55,109 nt of DNA from Parcubacteria group bacterium RIFCSPLOWO2_01_FULL_48_18 (GTDB lineage Bacteria; Patescibacteriota; Minisyncoccia; UBA6257; WO2-01-48-18). Positions within the stretch are counted from its first letter, which is position 1; each line of letters starts with the position of its first letter. The DNA is taken from NCBI GenBank assembly GCA_001824435.1, contig MHXH01000020.1, forward strand, positions 1 through 55,109, written 5' to 3'. Under the pieces are notes generated by a model. That model was given only the letters and a program-made list of their open reading frames with translations, had not been told where the DNA came from and made no database searches. Below, piece by piece: positions 1 to 8,488 of the stretch. The position numbers and the translations under genes are program-made.

Positions 1-1714
1 AGCATTGTTCGCAGTAAACAATTTCCGGACGCTCGGGAGCGTAGGAGGTTTCGAATTCGTTGGGACAACACCCTTCTCCGTGAAAATGCGGAAAGACATT
101 TTGATATATACCGTTTTGCGATTTAACGCCGGAACAGCCACATTGCCGATGCCACAGCCGATTCGGGCCACGGGCGCTGAAACGCAGCGAATGCCGACAA
201 TCGGGACACAGTCGCGGCAGAGGAATTTGCAGGTTTTTATAAAAAGCAAACTCGTTCGCGATAATCTTGTAATTTTTCTTGCACTGAAGACAGGTAAAAA
301 TCTCTTTTGCAACATCCAAGTTGCCGATATCGTTGACTGAATCCGGCACACTATCCCACGAGATAGTGCCCTTATCATACGTGCCGCGAGGATAATCTTC
401 CCACCTAAATCCTTGCCTTAATGCTTCTTCTTTTGTGAGAGGAAATTGCTCCTGGGCAGCGCTTTCGTTATAGCCAAAAGCGCTCACGGAGGCCGGGAAA
501 AATTCGCCGTATTCCCCTCTTTTTTGCATATCTTCAATAATCCTGTTTTTTAAATTCTCGTAAGAATCCTTACTGTGCTGCTTGTTCAAAATACAATAAT
601 CTTTCTTCTGAAGGCCGGCCGAGCCGAAACAGTTATTTGAGTTGAAACAATAGTACGAATAATGAACAAATGTGGAGCTCCAGCAAACCGCGGAACCGAC
701 GTAATTTGAAACGCCTACGCCGGCATTCATGGAATTGTACAAGAACTCGGCGCCGCGGCCGGCAGTATCAACATCCATACAGCTTTTCGCGTTCCGCCAG
801 ACATGAACGCCATACCTTGAGTCTTCGGCATCATAGCAATGGAAGCAGTGCCAGCAATTTTTCGCATTCTTGATGTAGTTTCCCGTTGAATTTTTGGCGT
901 TCACAATTTCGGCGAATTTCCTCGGCTGGAAAGCCAAAAACTCGGAGAATTTCTTCCGTAGTTCCTCAACGCCACTGTAACCGTCCAGCCGGGCTGATTT
1001 CAAAAACGATTCGTATTCAGCTTTCTTTACCGGCTTGTTGAATATGTGGTATTGCTTGTTTCGCAAATTGACGCAACCGATGCAACTTGAAGAACCGCGG
1101 CAGTTAAGCAAGAAATAACCGTTATTGCAATCATGACACCCCTTGCTGTAAAAAAGCCGGTAGCTATTATAACAATCATCGCTCTCGTAAGAAAGCTCGG
1201 TTCGGTGGGAAAAAGAAACGCTAACCAAATCCTTACAAACTTGAATCCAGTAGCAATGAATGCAGTTCTCGTTATTGGACGATTCAACGATCATGTAACA
1301 ATTTTTACTGTCCGCCGAGATGTTGGTGTATTCGGAATTTACGCTACGGACGTAGATGAGCGAGAGCTTAGGGACCTCATTCCATAAATCGTTAAATTGT
1401 TCAAAAAAGGACCGATCGGAGTCGTAATCGCGGCCGTAGCTCAAGGAATCCCATTTGTCCGAAAACCAGCAATCGTGGCAGTAAACCTTGTACGGTTTGT
1501 TCGGACTATACATTGATATGTGCTCCTTTCCGCACAAATCGCACTTACGCTTATAAAATACCCGCTCGTTACGGAACATCAATCTCCTCTGCGCTCGGCA
1601 GAACGGGCACATTTTCGGCAAACCCACCTTAAATCTTTCGTAAAAATTCAAATCTTCCCCGTAAATCGGGAAGTTGGATTTACAGTTTTGACATGTTTTT
1701 GTTTCGGGATTCAT
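1..1714 (-). CDS. Cys-rich double-zinc-ribbon paralog A (C-terminus cut by window edge)
   Basis: This is the last gene of the operon. The reading frame runs open from ATG at 1714 to the window edge. Aligned with its paralogs, only the last few residues are missing; the visible C-terminal end reads PEIVYCEQC. It has the family N-terminal motif (CxxC, then a FYE/K-type segment and a second CPxCR pair) and keeps the second finger (CDLC and YCHDCW) also present in paralog B. The middle is rich in Asn-Cys and Asp-Cys pairs. Its ATG overlaps the TGA of paralog B by four bases (ATGA), which suggests translational coupling. No enzymatic motif is visible and the function is unknown. A structural or metal-binding role is inference. 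Confidence 0.85.
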   Translation of the reverse strand, partial: MNPETKTCQNCKSNFPIYGEDLNFYERFKVGLPKMCPFCRAQRRLMFRNERVFYKRKCDLCGKEHISMYSPNKPYKVYCHDCWFSDKWDSLSYGRDYDSDRSFFEQFNDLWNEVPKLSLIYVRSVNSEYTNISADSKNCYMIVESSNNENCIHCYWIQVCKDLVSVSFSHRTELSYESDDCYNSYRLFYSKGCHDCNNGYFLLNCRGSSSCIGCVNLRNKQYHIFNKPVKKAEYESFLKSARLDGYSGVEELRKKFSEFLAFQPRKFAEIVNAKNSTGNYIKNAKNCWHCFHCYDAEDSRYGVHVWRNAKSCMDVDTAGRGAEFLYNSMNAGVGVSNYVGSAVCWSSTFVHYSYYCFNSNNCFGSAGLQKKDYCILNKQHSKDSYENLKNRIIEDMQKRGEYGEFFPASVSAFGYNESAAQEQFPLTKEEALRQGFRWEDYPRGTYDKGTISWDSVPDSVNDIGNLDVAKEIFTCLQCKKNYKIIANEFAFYKNLQIPLPRLCPDCRHSLRFSARGPNRLWHRQCGCSGVKSQNGIYQNVFPHFHGEGCCPNEFETSYAPERPEIVYCEQC

Positions 1715-3489
1715 ACCACTTCTGTATTGTAGCACTGCTCACAGTACACTATTTCTGGTCTCTCCGGGGCATAGGAGGTTTCAAATTCGTTTGGACATCC
1801 CCCTACTCCGTGGAAATGAGTAGCTGTATTTTTGTAAATACTGTTCTCTGATTTTGCTCCGGCGCATTGACATTTACGGCGCCAAAGATTCAAGGGATTT
1901 CTCTTTTTGAATCTTTGATAATGACGGCAGTTCGGGCAAAGACGGGGCAATGGCAAGTTGAATTTTTGATAGAACCCCAATTCTTCTGCAGTTATCCGAA
2001 AGGCTTTCGTGCATCGCTCATTGCATTTGGATTCGTGGGCGCATCCAATAGTCTCTTTCAGAATTGAGGCATCGATACTGCGAATATGATCCGGAAGGTC
2101 CTCCGATTTTTGGGTAATCGCATAATTCTTTTCTGCCGCCTCGCGATAACGCAAGCCACGGACGACTATTTCCTCTTGTGCCAGAGTAAAAAGGTCCTGA
2201 GCCACCGAGTCATTGTACGGAAAGGGTGAAAGTTCCGATGGGAAAAATTCCCCGTAGCGGTACGTTATGCCGCGCTTATCAACATAGGCCATTTCATCCA
2301 TTTGTTTCTTGATCTTATCCACTAGACGGAAATATTCATCTTTTGGGTATTGCCTGTTTAGAATGCAATATTCTTTCCCACGAAGCGAAATGCAGCCAAA
2401 AAGATCATGGGATCCGCCACGGCAAGTATCACAGTACTCGATGTTTCGCACTTCGGGCCAGGCGTCCACACAGAACTTCGCATTTGAGGACTTCAATCCC
2501 GCCGTACACACTTCATAGAAAAGCTCCATATTGCAACAGCCGTTATTTACGTCCATCGTATCCTTGGCATCGTTTAAAAACAGGCAATATCGACAATTCT
2601 CAACATCCGCCACGTTGAAACACCAGAAACAATCCTTGGCATTGCTCATGGTGTGGCCGACTGAATTGACACAGTTCCGTTCATTTGCGAAACGATGGAG
2701 CGCTTTATTCTTGAGTCGGGAAAACTCCTTTTTGAGTTCTTCTATGACCTTATGGGAACCCGTATCAATTTCCTTCCGACGGCTTTCGTATTCTTCTTTT
2801 GAGAGGCATTCACCCCGAAAGACATAAGAAGCGCGACGGAGATTTGCGCTCATGAAACAATTCTGCGAAGAACGGACATCAAACGAAAACAGCATATCAA
2901 GAGAATTTGCGCAATCTTCCGTGAACGCGACGCGGGAACTGCCCAGACACTCAATACACTCATAGGCATTCTCGCAGCGCAATACGATAAGACAATCAGT
3001 CAGGTTCTTTGAATAGAGAACGCGAAAACAGTATCGGCAGTCCTCATTATCAGACCCGGACGAGATAAGATAACAATTCTTGCAATTCGCAATCTGATTC
3101 GAAAAATCAGAATTTACTGAATTGCTGACTTGAAGGTTTATTCGGGGAACGGCTTTCTGAAGTTCCGAAAACTGAGCTAGGAACGACTTAGAAAAATCAT
3201 AATCCCGCCCGTGTGCAAGTGGATCCCAATTGTCGGAATACCAACACTCACGGCAATAGACGGGAAAAAAGGCGTCTGCGGGATACATAGCGATTATTGC
3301 CTTCTTGCAAAGGTCGCACATGCGTTTATAAAAAGACCTCTCGTTACGCCAGGAAAGTCTCCTCTGCAGACGACAGAGAGGACAAAATGTCGGTGGCGGG
3401 ACGGAGATTTTTTCGTAGAATGCAAAATCATCGGGTTCAATGGTGAACTTTTGTTTACAATTTTGACAAATTTTAGTTTCTGAACCCAT
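1711..3489 (-). CDS. Cys-rich double-zinc-ribbon paralog B
   Basis: 592 aa with about 42 cysteines by my count (7%). Domains in order: an N-terminal zinc ribbon (C8, C11, C36, C39) resembling the zf-trcl type (F-x-FYEK...P-x-x-CPxCR); a second CxxC pair set (C58/C61, C79/C82); a central region of roughly 20-25-residue periodic segments with NC, DC and EC pairs, possibly a beta-helix ladder, in two halves each closing with a SYxxxxxx...KEEY or EYCILNRQYPKDEY signature; and a C-terminal module (491-592) with ERC, CPNCRH, KCQC, HFHG, and CEQC near the end. The C-terminal module resembles the N-terminal ribbon. No signal peptide is seen, so it is probably cytoplasmic. It follows the kinase gene by 16 nt. 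Function unknown. Confidence 0.9.
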   Translation of the reverse strand: MGSETKICQNCKQKFTIEPDDFAFYEKISVPPPTFCPLCRLQRRLSWRNERSFYKRMCDLCKKAIIAMYPADAFFPVYCRECWYSDNWDPLAHGRDYDFSKSFLAQFSELQKAVPRINLQVSNSVNSDFSNQIANCKNCYLISSGSDNEDCRYCFRVLYSKNLTDCLIVLRCENAYECIECLGSSRVAFTEDCANSLDMLFSFDVRSSQNCFMSANLRRASYVFRGECLSKEEYESRRKEIDTGSHKVIEELKKEFSRLKNKALHRFANERNCVNSVGHTMSNAKDCFWCFNVADVENCRYCLFLNDAKDTMDVNNGCCNMELFYEVCTAGLKSSNAKFCVDAWPEVRNIEYCDTCRGGSHDLFGCISLRGKEYCILNRQYPKDEYFRLVDKIKKQMDEMAYVDKRGITYRYGEFFPSELSPFPYNDSVAQDLFTLAQEEIVVRGLRYREAAEKNYAITQKSEDLPDHIRSIDASILKETIGCAHESKCNERCTKAFRITAEELGFYQKFNLPLPRLCPNCRHYQRFKKRNPLNLWRRKCQCAGAKSENSIYKNTATHFHGVGGCPNEFETSYAPERPEIVYCEQCYNTEVV

Positions 3490-3505
3490 GCTTTATAACT
3501 TTAGA

Positions 3506-4486
3506 TTATTTTGGCTGCCGCAATTGTTCTTTCTCCAGACGGCGGGCTATGGGCAGAAATTTCCTCACAAGAAATAATGTGTAGCTTTTCGGTACGTATT
3601 TTATCGGCACGTGGTACAAATCAACCCAGACGTGGCTGTAAATCGCAAAAAGGATTGACTGTTTTAAATAATGTTTCTCTCTCTGGGAAAGCTTTCTTTT
3701 TCTTGAGTATCCCGCAAGAAATTTCTTGACCAAGGTCCCGTCTAAACCTCTCTTACCCAGGCAGTTCCACATAACTGTTTTCCCCACATCAAATATAAAA
3801 GGATCTACATATGTATTTCCGAAGTCGATAATTCCAGTTAATTTCTCTCCAATAAAAAGCTCGTTGTCGGGCTTGATGTCCACGTGAACTGGACCCCGAG
3901 GAAATCCTCTGGGCAGACGGTTATTTTCTACTCCCAGCCTTACCTCTTCAACGACTGCCTTAAGTTTGGGATGGGTTTGTTTTTTAGCGTAACGATACAT
4001 TAACGCCACAACCTTGGGATTCAAATCATAAAACCTTCGTCTGCCCAACATTCTTTTCTTAAACTTACTGCCCAATCTGTGAAATTCGCCGACAAATTTA
4101 CCGAGTTGATACGCCATCTTTGGCGTAATCCTTTTAGGCTGCCGGCCTTGTAAAAATCTATACGCGCTTACTGCATATCCCCTAAAATTCTCGAGATATT
4201 TTCCGCGCTTTGATTTGACGTAATGCGGGACTGGCAGATGCTTTAAGTGTGTTAAGAAATTTATCTCATGCAGGAGCGCAACCCTGGGAACAATTTTCAT
4301 ATCCGCAACAACAACTTTCTTGCTGGATAAATTGTGCTTTGCAACAATAAATTTACACCTCGGGGTTGTTATCACCACCTTGGGCGTCTGATATCCATAC
4401 CGAAAATACTTAATATCCTCTATTTTGCCGAGATCAAACAAATCTGCAATTTGTTCATACTCGTTTTTAGAGAAAAATTTAAGCAT
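3506..4486 (-). CDS. Aminoglycoside phosphotransferase/homoserine-kinase-II-like kinase
   Basis: 326 aa protein-kinase-like fold of the APH/choline kinase superfamily. The catalytic loop HVDIKPDN is at residues 201-208 (Brenner-type HxDxxxxN) and the Mg-binding DFGN is at 221-224. A likely ATP-site lysine lies in the N-lobe (FIVAKHN, near residue 50). The family phosphorylates small molecules or, more rarely, proteins. The substrate here cannot be told from sequence. The gene starts 5 nt after the stop of paralog C and ends 16 nt before paralog B, so it is inside the Cys-rich operon and probably co-expressed. Resistance to an antibiotic is only one possibility; a role linked to the Cys-rich proteins is inference from position. 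Confidence 0.85.
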   Translation of the reverse strand: MLKFFSKNEYEQIADLFDLGKIEDIKYFRYGYQTPKVVITTPRCKFIVAKHNLSSKKVVVADMKIVPRVALLHEINFLTHLKHLPVPHYVKSKRGKYLENFRGYAVSAYRFLQGRQPKRITPKMAYQLGKFVGEFHRLGSKFKKRMLGRRRFYDLNPKVVALMYRYAKKQTHPKLKAVVEEVRLGVENNRLPRGFPRGPVHVDIKPDNELFIGEKLTGIIDFGNTYVDPFIFDVGKTVMWNCLGKRGLDGTLVKKFLAGYSRKRKLSQREKHYLKQSILFAIYSHVWVDLYHVPIKYVPKSYTLFLVRKFLPIARRLEKEQLRQPK

Positions 4487-4491
4487 GTATT

Positions 4492-6312
4492 TTATGCTGC
4501 TTCAGAATTATAACATTGCTCGCAGTAGACTATTTCGGGGCGGTCGGGGGCGTAAGAGGTTTCGAATTCGTTCAAGCATTTCCCATTACCGTGGACATGA
4601 ACCACTGCGTTCCGATAAAGACCGTTTTCGGATAGCTCACCGGCACACTGACACCCCCGGTGATACAAATGAACGGGCAAGCGCTCCTGAATACGCTCAT
4701 GATGTCGCGTGTTATAGCACTTACGCGGAAGCGGGAGCTTAAACCGCCGGTAAAACTCAAACTCTTGGGACGTAACACGAAAAGCTTTCGTACAGTTATG
4801 CTTTAACGCTTCGGCCTCGCCAGCTTCCCATGCCTCACAGAGAATGATTTGCCGTAAAATATCGTCGCTTGCGGCGTCGATCGTATCCGGCAGATCGCGC
4901 CAGGTCATTGTTGGTTCATAATTTTTAGTCTCGGATTCTTTCCAAAAAAATCCGTTACGGCTTGCCTCTGCCTTATCGATGGAAAACTGTTCCTGCGCGA
5001 GCGTGTGGTTATACGGATACGGCGAAAATTCCGGCGGAAAGAATTCTCCATAACGATATACAATCTTTTGAATTTCGGATTTAGAATTTCGGATTTCCGA
5101 TATGTATGGCATCTTGTCCATATGATCGACGATTCTTTTCCGCAGGGACTCATACTCCGTTTTCGCGTATTGCTTGTTCAAAATGCAATATTCTTTCTTC
5201 TTGACGCCGACGCAGCCGAAAAGATTCGACGAATTAGCGCAATACAATGAATACTCGATACGATTGTTCTCGGGCCAGCACTCCCAACAGAATTTCGCGT
5301 TATAGAGTCCCAAGCCGGAAGCAACCGCCTCATAAACAAGTTCGGCGTTGTGTCCCCAAACGGTATAATCGTAACATTCTTTAGTCGGTGGAACCAAAAC
5401 GTACTGGCAATAACGGCTATCTTCCGCCCCCTGAACGAGATATGAATTTTGTACGTTCTTCGAATTATAAACGTACGAGCCGGTGGAATTCACATTCTTA
5501 TTGTTTTCTGCATATTTATTGGGATATTCAAGCCAGAATGCACGAACTTCCCGCCTTAGCCGGTTCAAATTTTCCCGCGAGCTGAACCGGAATTCCGTCA
5601 GCTTTTGTTCATATGCCTCTTTGGAATACTGCTCGTTGAATATGCAATAACTCTTATTGCGGAGATTCACGCACCCAAAACAGCTGTAACAACCCGAACA
5701 CTTCTTCGAAAACCACATATCGTAACACCCGTTAAGCCGCGTTGAAAAAAAGCAACGCGAACAACCGACGGAAAATGTAGTTTCATAGCAAAATTCACTT
5801 TTGTCCACATGAGAAAAATCGACACAGTTTTTCGTATGGTTCGCGCCATTGCCATACAGGCAATCTTCCGCATAGTTGCCGTTGAATACGAGATAGCAAT
5901 TTTTGAATCCCGTGTAATTGTTTGAATAATCGCTATTCACGCCGTAGATAACCGAGAGCGCGAATGTCGGGACCTCTTTCCATAATTCCCGCAATTGTTC
6001 CAAGAATGGCCGGGAAAAATCCACGTCCCTGCCGTAGCGCATCGGATCCCACTTGTCCGAGAACCATACCTCGTTTTCATAAACCTTCTGAAATGAATCT
6101 GGCGGGAACATGGCAAATATTTCCTTGCCGGAAAAATCGCTTTTCCGTTTATACACGAATCGTTCGTTGCGGAAAGCGAATCTGCGCCGCATCCTGCACT
6201 CCGGACAGAATGTCGGCGCCGGAACGGAGATTTTTTCGTAAAAAAGAAAGTCCTCGGGCTCAACCCAGAATTCCCGATGACAGTTCTGACAAATTTTGGT
6301 TTCAGCATTCAT
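4492..6312 (-). CDS. Cys-rich double-zinc-ribbon paralog C
   Basis: 606 aa, same architecture as paralog B. The N-terminal ribbon has CQNC and CPECR. The central ladder has paired signatures KSYCIFNEQYSKEAYE and EYCILNKQYAKTEYE. The C-terminal module has NCTKAFRVT, RKCYNTRHH and CQCAG, and ends with CEQC. Two cysteines are altered: the second N-terminal finger is lost (SDFSG and YENEV replace the CxxC pairs of A and B), and the C-terminal CxNCR reads CYNTR. An extra stretch reading SEIRNSKSEIQK (nt about 5068-5100) is absent from the paralogs and looks like an inserted short repeat. Its start codon overlaps the stop of paralog D by four bases. Function unknown. Confidence 0.9.
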   Translation of the reverse strand: MNAETKICQNCHREFWVEPEDFLFYEKISVPAPTFCPECRMRRRFAFRNERFVYKRKSDFSGKEIFAMFPPDSFQKVYENEVWFSDKWDPMRYGRDVDFSRPFLEQLRELWKEVPTFALSVIYGVNSDYSNNYTGFKNCYLVFNGNYAEDCLYGNGANHTKNCVDFSHVDKSEFCYETTFSVGCSRCFFSTRLNGCYDMWFSKKCSGCYSCFGCVNLRNKSYCIFNEQYSKEAYEQKLTEFRFSSRENLNRLRREVRAFWLEYPNKYAENNKNVNSTGSYVYNSKNVQNSYLVQGAEDSRYCQYVLVPPTKECYDYTVWGHNAELVYEAVASGLGLYNAKFCWECWPENNRIEYSLYCANSSNLFGCVGVKKKEYCILNKQYAKTEYESLRKRIVDHMDKMPYISEIRNSKSEIQKIVYRYGEFFPPEFSPYPYNHTLAQEQFSIDKAEASRNGFFWKESETKNYEPTMTWRDLPDTIDAASDDILRQIILCEAWEAGEAEALKHNCTKAFRVTSQEFEFYRRFKLPLPRKCYNTRHHERIQERLPVHLYHRGCQCAGELSENGLYRNAVVHVHGNGKCLNEFETSYAPDRPEIVYCEQCYNSEAA

Positions 6313-8084
6313 ATAATTTCGGCGCTATAGCATTGCCTACAATAAACGATCTCCTCTCGATCCGAAGCATAGGAAGTTTCAAATTTATTAGAGCATTTTC
6401 CTTCTCCGTGTTGATGTTCTGCGGTGTTTTGATAAAGACCGTTTTCGGATTTCTGCCCGGCGCACTTGCAATAACCTTTCCAAAGTCTCGGCGGGTTCCT
6501 GTGGGCAAATCTGGCCGCATGCCGACAGTTAAAACAAAGTTGCGGCAATGGCAAACCAAATCTGCGATAAAACTTGAGTTCTTCCGCAACAATTTTAAAG
6601 GCGGTCGCACATTCATGGTTACGCTCTCCTTTATGAGCACAGCCGATGATTTTATCCAGTATTGAATCATCAACTTCTTTTATGTTTTTAGGAACATTCA
6701 CGGCTTCTATTGTAACTCTGTAATTTCTTTCATCGCCTTCGCGCCAATTAAATCCTTGCTTCAATGCCTCTGCTTTAATCAATGGAAAATTCTCTTGAGC
6801 AACGCTTTCGTTATAAGAGAATGGAGAAAATTCTTTGGGGAAAAATTCGCCGTATTCTCCCCGCTTTTTCGTGTCTTGAATTATAACCGGAACCAGCTCG
6901 TTGTATTCCTTTTCCGTGTACTGTTTGTTCAAAATGCAATAGGAGGCGTTCTTTAAACCCGCGCAACCGAAAAGATGATGAGAATTCGAACAGGAATCGC
7001 AATATTGCAGCTCGCGGCATTCCGGCCAGCAGTTCGAAGAAAATAAAACCTTATAGGCGCCCTTGCCAATGGTAATACTCTCGTAGCATAATTCTGCCGG
7101 GTCGCCCCAGTCCGTAACGTCCAAACAATCCCGGCCCGCTATTAGCTTGGAGCAATATCGCACATTCTGACTTTCGTGGACCGTAAAACTCTTGAAAACG
7201 TTTTGGGAATTAATGATGTAGTCGCCGGTGCAAGTTGATTCGCTTTGGGGATCTATGTGGGCGTATTTTCTTGGGAAAGAAAGCGAAACGTCTTTAAGCC
7301 GCAACTGAAAATCATTAATTTGTTCTAACGTTAAATTTTCCAGTATCTTTCCGACTTGCGCTTCGTATTCTTGTTTAGTCAGCTGCTTGTTCCATAAACA
7401 GTAAGACTTATTTCTCAAACCCGCACAACCAAAACAATTCAGACAGTTCCGACAGTCGTACAAAAACCAAGAATCAATGCATTGCCTGGATTCATCGCAA
7501 AAGAATGTCCGCGTACAATCAAGTGAATCTATGCACTCATAGGCATATTCAACCCGTCGACACCAAAGACAATCTATTGATGTTTTCGCGTAATCAAGAT
7601 TATTACTGTAAAGACAGTCTTCATTATCTCCCGAAGCGCTGACCATGTAGCAGCGCTTGTTACGGCTAGCGGAATTCTGATATGTGCTTCCGTTTTCAAT
7701 GGACTGAAGGTCTGTAAGCAATGCGCAACGGGGAACCTTCAGTTGTAGTTCCCGGAATTGTTCAAAAAAGCCACGCCCCGGATTATATTCCAAACTTGCG
7801 GGAGTCCAATCTCTAGCATGAAACTCGTACACATCATAAATTGGAAAGTGGCTGTCATCCGCATATTGGCTGATTAATTCTTTTCCGGAAAGACTTGATT
7901 TTCTCTTATGGAGATTTCTTTCGTTGCGCCACAGCATGCGTCTTTTCATCCGACACTCCGGACAAAACGTCGGCGGTGGAACTTTGATTTTTTCATAAAA
8001 TGCAAAATCCTCCGGTTCGACGCGAAACTGCTGTCCACAATTTTGGCACTGGCGTGTTTGCGACAGGCGTGTTTGCGAATTCAT
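6309..8084 (-). CDS. Cys-rich double-zinc-ribbon paralog D (first gene of operon)
   Basis: 591 aa. It has the N-terminal ribbon CQNC...CPECR; a central Asn-Cys/Asp-Cys ladder with the two signatures SYCLWNKQLTKQEYE and SYCILNKQYTEKEYN; and a C-terminal module with CATAFKIV, CFNCRH, CKCAG and a HQHGEG segment, ending with a CRQCY pair. As in paralog C the second N-terminal finger is lost (SSLSG, YDVYE). It opens the operon. Only 28 nt separate its start from the divergent gene at 8113, so promoters for both directions must overlap there or lie inside the genes. No Shine-Dalgarno is obvious. Function unknown; metal binding is inferred from the CxxC pairs. Confidence 0.9.
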   Translation of the reverse strand: MNSQTRLSQTRQCQNCGQQFRVEPEDFAFYEKIKVPPPTFCPECRMKRRMLWRNERNLHKRKSSLSGKELISQYADDSHFPIYDVYEFHARDWTPASLEYNPGRGFFEQFRELQLKVPRCALLTDLQSIENGSTYQNSASRNKRCYMVSASGDNEDCLYSNNLDYAKTSIDCLWCRRVEYAYECIDSLDCTRTFFCDESRQCIDSWFLYDCRNCLNCFGCAGLRNKSYCLWNKQLTKQEYEAQVGKILENLTLEQINDFQLRLKDVSLSFPRKYAHIDPQSESTCTGDYIINSQNVFKSFTVHESQNVRYCSKLIAGRDCLDVTDWGDPAELCYESITIGKGAYKVLFSSNCWPECRELQYCDSCSNSHHLFGCAGLKNASYCILNKQYTEKEYNELVPVIIQDTKKRGEYGEFFPKEFSPFSYNESVAQENFPLIKAEALKQGFNWREGDERNYRVTIEAVNVPKNIKEVDDSILDKIIGCAHKGERNHECATAFKIVAEELKFYRRFGLPLPQLCFNCRHAARFAHRNPPRLWKGYCKCAGQKSENGLYQNTAEHQHGEGKCSNKFETSYASDREEIVYCRQCYSAEII

Positions 8085-8112
8085 AAAAGTAGTTTAGAAT
8101 GATGTATATAAC

Positions 8113-8391
8113 ATGGGCGAGCGACTTTCGGTACCAGATCGTGAGGAGCCAAAACGAGAAATTGACATCCTGGAAGTTGAACGAGATACGAACGGCTCTG
8201 TCTTAAAAATAGAGGCAAGGGCCGGAAATGTCTTTTTCGTTTTCCGTAAATCGGGCGACAAATTAATGGAAACAAGCCGCTTTACCGAAGGCCAAACACA
8301 TGACCCGGATACGACGCGAATACCGAAAAACCTCTACCAAAAATTACTCAATCAGGCCAACGCGATTTTTAATGAAAGAAAGGTAGAGTGA
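8113..8391 (+). CDS. Small hypothetical protein
   Basis: 92 aa, charged, no membrane segment or signal peptide. The middle (EIDILEVERDTNGSVLKIEA, then a FFVFRKSGDKL strand) reads like a small beta-sheet protein followed by a C-terminal helix (YQKLLNQANAIFNER). No family recognised. It is divergent from the Cys-rich operon and convergent with ileS. The start ATG has only a weak upstream purine stretch. It is called coding because its composition is protein-like and the competing minus-strand frame is not. Confidence 0.6.
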   Translation: MGERLSVPDREEPKREIDILEVERDTNGSVLKIEARAGNVFFVFRKSGDKLMETSRFTEGQTHDPDTTRIPKNLYQKLLNQANAIFNERKVE

Positions 8392-8422
8392 GGCCGATAT
8401 GCCGTATCTACTCGCAACTTAA

Positions 8423-8467
8423 AAGTATCTCTCTGCGCCGTCATGCCAAAAGGCAAATACCTCGGAT
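8423..8467. repeat. Deletion-derivative copy of the palindromic element at 45872-46030
   Basis: The stretch from aagtatctctctgcgcc through tcatgccaaaaggcaa to atacctcgga matches both ends of the element at 45.9 kb, with the central hairpin precisely missing. It sits between the convergent ends of the small hypothetical gene and ileS. Confidence 0.65.
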
Positions 8468-8488
8468 TTATGAGCAATTACAACGTGC

